From NCBI GenBank assembly GCA_013694495.1, contig JACDCH010000398.1, positions 1 through 10,992 on the forward strand: a stretch of DNA of 10,992 nucleotides, written 5' to 3'. The notes under the pieces are model-generated. The model searched no databases, was not told the origin of the DNA, and was given only the letters and a program-made list of their open reading frames with translations. The translations under genes and the position numbers were made by a program. The stretch is from Acidimicrobiia bacterium (GTDB taxonomy: Bacteria; Actinomycetota; Acidimicrobiia; Acidimicrobiales; JACDCH01). Below, in pieces: positions 5,977-10,992 of the stretch (its first letter is position 1; every line of letters begins with the position of its first letter).

Positions 5977-6875
5977 CGGAGGGCCCCGACGGCGATGCGC
6001 ACCTCGCCGCCCTCCTCGATGAGCGGCAGCGGGTCGAGGTGGGTGCCGTCGCCGTCGAGGCTGCGACCGGCGCGAGGCAGGTCGTACGCCGCGCCACACG
6101 CGCTGCAGCGCAGCACGGGGCCGTCGACGACGGCGCCGTCCAGCGCGCTGGCACACCGGCCGCACGCGCTGCGGTAGGCGTACAGCTGGGACCCGACCCG
6201 GCACACGATCAGCTTCGTCCCCTCGATCTCGAGCGGGCCCACCCGCCCGGGGGCCAGCGCCCGCAACCCGTAGATGGGCGCCATCGCCGGTGCAGGCTCG
6301 GGCTTGCGTCCGAGCGTGACGGGGATGGACGCCCCGGGTGCGGACGCGGCGCCCGCGGCGTCGGGGCCGTCGGGGGCCCCGCCGTCGACGGCGATGCGGG
6401 TGATCTCGGGAGCGGCCTCCTCGATGGCCCGCTGCACCGCCAGCTCCAGGGTGACCGACGACGACGCGCAGCCGTCGCAGCTCCCCAGCATCCGCAGCGT
6501 GACCACCCCCTCGTCGGCGTCGACGTCCAGCACCTCGACGTCGCCGCCGTGGGAGCCGAGGTAGGGCCGGACCGACTCGATGGCCTGGCGCACGCGGTCC
6601 TCGACCCCGACCGGGTGGAGGTCGTGGACGATCAGGAGCGACGAGACGAGCTCGTCGTCGGCCATGCGCCGCCGGAGCTCGCCGTCGTCGCCGGCCAGCT
6701 CGAGCACCCGCGCCAGGCCGCCGCCGTACAGGTCGGTGACGAGGGAGACGACGTCCTGCACCTGCTCCCAGGCGCGGTGGTCGAGGGACTGCTCGAGCAG
6801 CCCGAGCAGCTCCTCGATGCGGTCGCCCGCGGCCCGGAGGTCGACGGTCTCCGCCCGCTCCTCGGCGCCGGCGAT
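5973..6875 (-). CDS. hhyE: NifU-domain / Rieske-like iron-sulfur protein of the hydrogenase operon (HhyE-like)
   Basis: This is probably the electron-transfer partner of Hhy; mycobacterial HhyE/HucE iron-sulfur proteins have been proposed to link these hydrogenases to the respiratory chain. From the start chosen, 300 residues are predicted: an N-terminal helical part; a NifU C-terminal-type domain (about 90-165) with GSCDGCASSS, giving Cys133 and Cys136; an Ala/Pro-rich linker; and a Rieske-like domain (about 200-290) with CGRC (238, 241) and CSAC (257, 260). Thus four cysteines occupy the positions normally held by two Cys and two His. The start is unusual. No ATG, GTG or TTG exists in frame before the GTG at 6761, yet all 40 codons between the hhyL stop and 6761 end in G or C, as coding sequence does here. 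I place the start at the ATC at 6875, 4 bases after the hhyL stop. The fallback is GTG 6761 (262 aa). Confidence 0.88.
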   Translation of the reverse strand: MAGAEERAETVDLRAAGDRIEELLGLLEQSLDHRAWEQVQDVVSLVTDLYGGGLARVLELAGDDGELRRRMADDELVSSLLIVHDLHPVGVEDRVRQAIESVRPYLGSHGGDVEVLDVDADEGVVTLRMLGSCDGCASSSVTLELAVQRAIEEAAPEITRIAVDGGAPDGPDAAGAASAPGASIPVTLGRKPEPAPAMAPIYGLRALAPGRVGPLEIEGTKLIVCRVGSQLYAYRSACGRCASALDGAVVDGPVLRCSACGAAYDLPRAGRSLDGDGTHLDPLPLIEEGGEVRIAVGALR

Positions 6876-6879
6876 CGCG

Positions 6880-8658
6880 TCAGCCCTCGATGGTCGGGAA
6901 GGCGGAGGGCGAGTGCTCCTTGCGCAGCACCTTGCCCTTGCCGAGGTACATGTGCACCCCGCAGGGCAGGCAGGGATCGAAGCTGCGGACGGCCCGCATG
7001 ATGTCGATGCCCTTGAAGTCGTCGATCGAGTTCTCCTCGAAGATCGGCGTGTTCATGACGGCGTCCTCGTAGGGCCCGGGCGTGCCGTAGCTGTCGGTGG
7101 GGTTCGCGTTCCACGGGGTCGGCGGGTACGGGTGGTAGTTGGCGATCTTCCCGCCCTTGATGACCATGTGGTGCGACAGGACGCCCCGCACGGCTTCGGT
7201 GAAGCCGCAGCCGATGGCCTCGTCGGGCACCTTGAACTCGGCCCACGTCTTCGTGTGCCCGGCCCTGATCTCCTCGAGGGCCTTGCGGGCGAAGTGCAGC
7301 GCCGACGCCGCGGCGTAGGCCTGGAAGTACGTGCGGGCCCGGTTCCGCTCGATGGTGTTGGCCCACTGCGGGCAGTGCCACTCGAACGTGACCTCGCCCT
7401 TCAGCGCGGTCTTGGGGAGGTGGATCTGGACGCTGTGCCCTGTGGCCTTGATCTCGTCGGTGTTGACGAGACCCGACAGCGCCGTCGACCACAGCCGGGC
7501 CAGAGGGCCGCCGCCTGTGTCGAGGGCGAGGTGGTCGGTGCCGTCGAACCAGCGGGGCGACATGACCCAGCTGTAGTTGCCGCCGAAGTCCCGCTTCTGC
7601 GGCTTCGGGTTGGTGTGCTGGTTCCACGGGTGCCGGCGGTCGACCGGGTTGCCCAGCGGGTCCTTGTGCACGAACATCTCCTGGCCTTCCCAGTCGTCGT
7701 AGTACGAGTGGCCGAGGAGGATGCGGATGCCGAGGTTGATGTCGACGAGGGAGTTCGTGACCAGCTTGCCGTCGACGACGACACCGGGCGTGACGTACAT
7801 GGCCCGACCCCACTCGGCCATGTCCTTGTACTCGAAGTTGCAGACGTCGGGGTCCTGGAAGGCGCCCCAGCAGCCGAGGAGGATGCGGCGCCGGCCGTTC
7901 TCCTCGTAGCCCGGGAGGGCCTGGTAGAAGAAGTCGAAGAGGTCGTCGTGCATGGGCACGACCTTCTTCATGAACTCCACGTAGCGCATCAGCCGGGTGA
8001 TGTAGTCGGTGAAGAGCTGGATCGTGGCCGTGGTGCCCACGCCGCCGGGGTACAGCGTCGAGGGGTGCACGTGGCGCCCCTCCATCAGGCAGAACATCTC
8101 GCGCGTGTAGCGGGAGACCTGCAGCGCCTCGCGGTAGAACTCGCCCGAGAACGGGTTGAGCGACCGCATGATGTCGCCGATGGTGCGGTAGCCGTGGGCT
8201 TCGAAGTGCGGCGACTCGGTGCGGTTCGCCTGCTCGAGCACGCCGGGGTTCGTCTCGGCGACCATCTTCTCGCAGTAGTCGACGCCGACCAGGTTCTCCT
8301 GGAAGATGTTGTGATCGAACATGTACTCGGCGGCCTCGCCGAGGTTCACGATCCACTCGCCGAGGTTCGGCGGACGAACGCCGTAGGCCATCTGCTGGGC
8401 GTAACAGGAGCACACCGCGTGGTTGTCGCCGCAGATGCCGCAGATGCGGCTGGTGATGAAGTGGGCGTCGCGCGGGTCCTTGCCCTTCATGAAGATGCTG
8501 TAGCCGCGGAAGATGGACGACGTGCTCTGGCACTCCGCCACCGTGCCCTTGCCGAAATCGATCTTGGTGTAGATCCCGAGGCTCCCGACGATGCGGGTGA
8601 TCGGGTCCCACGCCATCTCGACGAGGCCGTCGGCGTTGGCTGTCTTGGTGGTGGCCAT
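6880..8658 (-). CDS. hhyL: High-affinity [NiFe]-hydrogenase large subunit, group 1h
   Basis: This is the catalytic subunit, which carries the Ni-Fe(CN)2CO site and splits H2 at atmospheric concentrations. The 592-residue product has the L1 motif SRICGICGDNHAVCSCYAQ (Cys73, Cys76) and the L2 motif DPCLPCGVH (Cys563, Cys566, His569), so all four nickel-binding cysteines are present. Cleavage after His569 by the operon endopeptidase would release a 23-residue tail beginning MYLGKGK. Long stretches such as NLGEAAEYMFDHNIFQENLVG and HPSTLYPGGVGT are typical of group 1h. The ATG at 8658 is 1 base after the hhyS stop and is preceded by GGAG with a 5-base spacer. The stop is followed at once by the HhyE-like gene, whose likely ATC start is 4 bases downstream. 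Confidence 0.98.
   Translation of the reverse strand: MATTKTANADGLVEMAWDPITRIVGSLGIYTKIDFGKGTVAECQSTSSIFRGYSIFMKGKDPRDAHFITSRICGICGDNHAVCSCYAQQMAYGVRPPNLGEWIVNLGEAAEYMFDHNIFQENLVGVDYCEKMVAETNPGVLEQANRTESPHFEAHGYRTIGDIMRSLNPFSGEFYREALQVSRYTREMFCLMEGRHVHPSTLYPGGVGTTATIQLFTDYITRLMRYVEFMKKVVPMHDDLFDFFYQALPGYEENGRRRILLGCWGAFQDPDVCNFEYKDMAEWGRAMYVTPGVVVDGKLVTNSLVDINLGIRILLGHSYYDDWEGQEMFVHKDPLGNPVDRRHPWNQHTNPKPQKRDFGGNYSWVMSPRWFDGTDHLALDTGGGPLARLWSTALSGLVNTDEIKATGHSVQIHLPKTALKGEVTFEWHCPQWANTIERNRARTYFQAYAAASALHFARKALEEIRAGHTKTWAEFKVPDEAIGCGFTEAVRGVLSHHMVIKGGKIANYHPYPPTPWNANPTDSYGTPGPYEDAVMNTPIFEENSIDDFKGIDIMRAVRSFDPCLPCGVHMYLGKGKVLRKEHSPSAFPTIEG
6884..6888 (-). promoter_or_regulatory. Ribosome binding site supporting the ATC start of the HhyE-like gene
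   Basis: GAGGG lies in the last codons of hhyL and is followed by 8 bases and then ATC at 6875-6873. That is a good Shine-Dalgarno distance. The GTG at 6761, the first standard start codon in frame, has only a GGGAG with a 3-base spacer, which is too close. This favours initiation at the end of hhyL, coupled to its termination. Confidence 0.45.
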
Positions 8659-8659
8659 G

Positions 8660-9718
<1,059 letters not shown>

Positions 9719-9789
9719 GGTGACCTCCCCCTGCACGCCGGTGGTGGGCTCCCCCGAGCGCCCCCGCACCCTCCCACGCGCGCCCCGAC

Positions 9790-9810
9790 GGGTAAATGGA
9801 TGGATTTCCC
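9790..9810. promoter_or_regulatory. Imperfect inverted repeat in the divergent promoter region (candidate operator)
   Basis: GGGTAAAT and ATTTCCC face each other across the 6-base spacer GGATGG; the left arm has one extra T. The site overlaps a direct ATGG ATGG repeat and is the only AT-rich patch of the spacer. Its position suits a regulator of hhyS, of the divergent gene, or of both. The dyad is short and may be chance. Confidence 0.3.
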
Positions 9811-9837
9811 ACCCATTGCCCCTGGGCGTGTCGGGCG

Positions 9838-9843
9838 TACGTT
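9838..9843 (+). promoter_or_regulatory. Candidate -10 element for a leaderless transcript of the divergent gene
   Basis: TACGTT fits TANNNT and ends 7 bases before the ATG at 9851, so transcription would begin at or next to the start codon. No Shine-Dalgarno precedes that ATG (the bases are CCTCCGA). Leaderless mRNAs of this geometry are common in actinobacteria. A single hexamer is weak evidence. Confidence 0.3.
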
Positions 9844-9850
9844 CCTCCGA

Positions 9851-10732
9851 ATGGCCGTGGTCGCCATCACCGCCGACGAGCGGGCGGCGTTCAAGCGCTG
9901 CCGGCGCGCCTGGGACCTCGGCGCCCGCACCCGCCGGGCGCTGGAGCCGGTCGACACCCCGGCGCCGATCGACGACCCGGCGCGTGAGGCGCTCGCCGTG
10001 CACTACTTCCCCGGCATGTGGGCGTGGGACCGGGCCATCGTGCGCCCCCTCGTGCTCAAAGCGGCCGGCGCCGCGGCGCCGTTCGTCGAGCGCTACGTCG
10101 ACTGGGCGGCCGCCCTCGACGACTTCGAGCCGCTCCGGGTCGAGTTCGACTTCGACGCCCGCGTCCCTGACCCCGGCGGCGACGGCGACCTCGCCGCCCC
10201 CGACGGCCGCGCCGTGCACTACCAGGGGCGCGTCAACGCCCTCGTCGTCGACGGCGACGGCGCCCACTGGCTGCTCGCCCACCGCTTCGGCCCCTGGACC
10301 GACGCCGATGTCCTGCGCCTCGACGAGGCCGCCGCCACCGCGGCCTGGGCGTGGGAGCAGACGTTCCTCGACGCCACCGTCCACGGCGTGCTCTACAACG
10401 AGCTCACCCCGGAGGGGCGCTTCCGCCGCACCCGCCTGCGACTCTCACGCGGCGCCGTCGCCCAGGCCGGCCTCCAACTCGCCCGCGAGGTGGCCGAGAT
10501 GCTGGCGCCGGAGCTGGCGCTCTACCCGACGCCGGGGCCGTACTGCCCGACGTGCCCGTTCGTCGCGCCGTGCATGACCGCGCAGGACGGCGAGGACCCC
10601 GAGCCGCTGCTGGCGCTCGACTTCCGGCCCCGCCCGCCCGAGGTGCTGCAAGAAGGTCGCCTCGGGGGCGCCACGTGGGGCGTGGGCCGAGGGGCGATGC
10701 CCGCCCGCTTCGCCGGCGACGACCGCCCGTAG
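9851..10732 (+). CDS. PD-(D/E)XK-like (RecB/Cas4-type) iron-sulfur protein, apparently lacking the active site
   Basis: A 293-residue protein of unknown role, divergent from the hydrogenase operon. Cys17 sits in AFKRCRRAWDLG, and Cys232-x2-Cys235-x5-Cys241 lies near the C-terminus (YCPTCPFVAPC). This one-plus-three arrangement is the [4Fe-4S] signature of RecB/AddB/Cas4-type nucleases. Between them, the segments YQGRVNALVVDGDG and HWLLAHRFGPW align by pattern with the GxxD and (D/E)xK strands of the nuclease core. Here the Asp position reads Asn and the ExK position reads AHR, so catalysis is doubtful. The ATG at 9851 was chosen because the frame upstream runs antisense through hhyS; a leaderless start is plausible. 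The gene ends 5 bases before the convergent hypF stop. It could be a DNA-binding or redox-sensing relic; the family assignment is tentative. Confidence 0.8.
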   Translation: MAVVAITADERAAFKRCRRAWDLGARTRRALEPVDTPAPIDDPAREALAVHYFPGMWAWDRAIVRPLVLKAAGAAAPFVERYVDWAAALDDFEPLRVEFDFDARVPDPGGDGDLAAPDGRAVHYQGRVNALVVDGDGAHWLLAHRFGPWTDADVLRLDEAAATAAWAWEQTFLDATVHGVLYNELTPEGRFRRTRLRLSRGAVAQAGLQLAREVAEMLAPELALYPTPGPYCPTCPFVAPCMTAQDGEDPEPLLALDFRPRPPEVLQEGRLGGATWGVGRGAMPARFAGDDRP

Positions 10733-10737
10733 GCGCG

Positions 10738-10992
10738 TCAGCCGGCGGCGAGGGCGGCGGCGACGGCCGCCTGCCCGATGCTGATGCCGGCGTCGTTCGG
10801 CGGGATCGTGCAGTGCACGAGCACCTCGAGGCCGGCGAGGGTGAGCGCCTCCTCGACGATCGCGGCGAGGCGGGGGTTCTGGAACACGCCGCCGCTCAGC
10901 GCGACCGTGCGGAGCCCGCGCTCGGCGGCGATGACGATCGCAGCGTCGGCCGCGGCCCGGCCGATCGCCTCGTGGAATCCGGCCGCCAGCAG
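10738..10992 (-). CDS. hypF: Carbamoyltransferase HypF, C-terminal fragment (5' end outside window)
   Basis: HypF makes the thiocarbamate on HypE that becomes the cyanide ligands of the [NiFe] site. Only the last 84 residues and the TGA stop are in the window. They match the end of the Kae1-like/YrdC-associated carbamoyltransferase part of HypF: HEAIGRAAADAA, LSGGVFQNPRL, and the terminal PPNDAGISIGQAAVA signature. The fragment runs in frame to the last base of the window, so the bulk of the gene lies to the right. It has the same orientation as the hydrogenase operon but is separated from it by the convergent iron-sulfur protein gene, so it needs its own promoter. Confidence 0.93.
   Translation of the reverse strand: MLAAGFHEAIGRAAADAAIVIAAERGLRTVALSGGVFQNPRLAAIVEEALTLAGLEVLVHCTIPPNDAGISIGQAAVAAALAAG

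Larger units (their letters stand above)
9719..9850. promoter_or_regulatory. Divergent intergenic region with the presumed hydrogenase operon promoter
   Basis: This 132-bp spacer separates hhyS (-) from the divergent gene (+) and is the only place in the window able to hold the operon promoter. Its hhyS-proximal half is very GC-rich and probably forms the mRNA leader, with the strong Shine-Dalgarno at 9724-9732 (-). The AT-richer core lies at 9790-9820. I cannot assign a confident -35/-10 pair for hhyS. Confidence 0.6.

Noticed and set aside
5973..6761. GTG at 6761 as the sole start of the HhyE-like protein
   Set aside because: It would leave a 118-base gap in an otherwise overlapping operon, ignore 40 codons with perfect GC-ending bias, and rely on a Shine-Dalgarno only 3 bases away. 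It is kept as the fallback.

Overview
This window is a high-affinity (group 1h, formerly group 5) uptake [NiFe]-hydrogenase locus of the type that oxidises atmospheric H2. Its very high GC content, GC-ending codons, overlapping genes and the subunit and accessory gene set point to an actinobacterium. The class cannot be fixed from the sequence; Acidimicrobiia-like lineages are a guess.

Layout. Positions 3-113 (+) hold the last 36 codons of what looks like an IS630-family transposase. From 9718 down to 121 (-) runs one compact operon of twelve genes. In order of transcription they are: hydrogenase small subunit (hhyS), large subunit (hhyL), a NifU-domain/Rieske-like iron-sulfur protein (hhyE-like), a DUF5947-type protein, a DUF6084-type protein, a 452-residue operon protein of unknown function, the hydrogenase maturation endopeptidase, two tandem single-pass membrane micropeptides, then hypC, hypD, hypA and hypB. 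Most junctions overlap by 1-4 bases or are separated by 1-3 bases, so the whole set is probably co-transcribed and translationally coupled. A 132-bp spacer (9719-9850) separates hhyS from a divergent plus-strand gene (9851-10732). That gene encodes an iron-sulfur PD-(D/E)XK-like protein whose catalytic residues look degenerate. Beyond it, convergent and cut by the window edge, is the 3' end of hypF (10738-10992, -). hypE is not present in the window.

How it works together. HhyS and HhyL form the cytoplasmic-side catalytic dimer; there is no Tat signal. HypF (with HypE elsewhere), HypC and HypD build the Fe(CN)2CO unit, HypA and HypB deliver nickel, and the endopeptidase trims the HhyL C-terminus after His569. 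The NifU/Rieske-like protein is the likely electron carrier toward the respiratory chain. The micropeptides are candidates for membrane tethering. The DUF5947, DUF6084 and 452-residue proteins are conserved operon companions without a known role.

Most notable points: (1) the NifU/Rieske-like gene has no ATG, GTG or TTG at its expected start, where an ATC with a well-spaced Shine-Dalgarno sits just past the hhyL stop; (2) its Rieske-like domain carries four cysteines instead of two Cys and two His; (3) the two tandem micropeptides share a PDIxRYxxLRxM tail; (4) the divergent Fe-S nuclease-like protein lacks a recognisable active site; (5) the transposase tail abuts hypB at a TA dinucleotide. 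No RNA genes, CRISPR arrays or gene-free stretches over 300 bases were seen.
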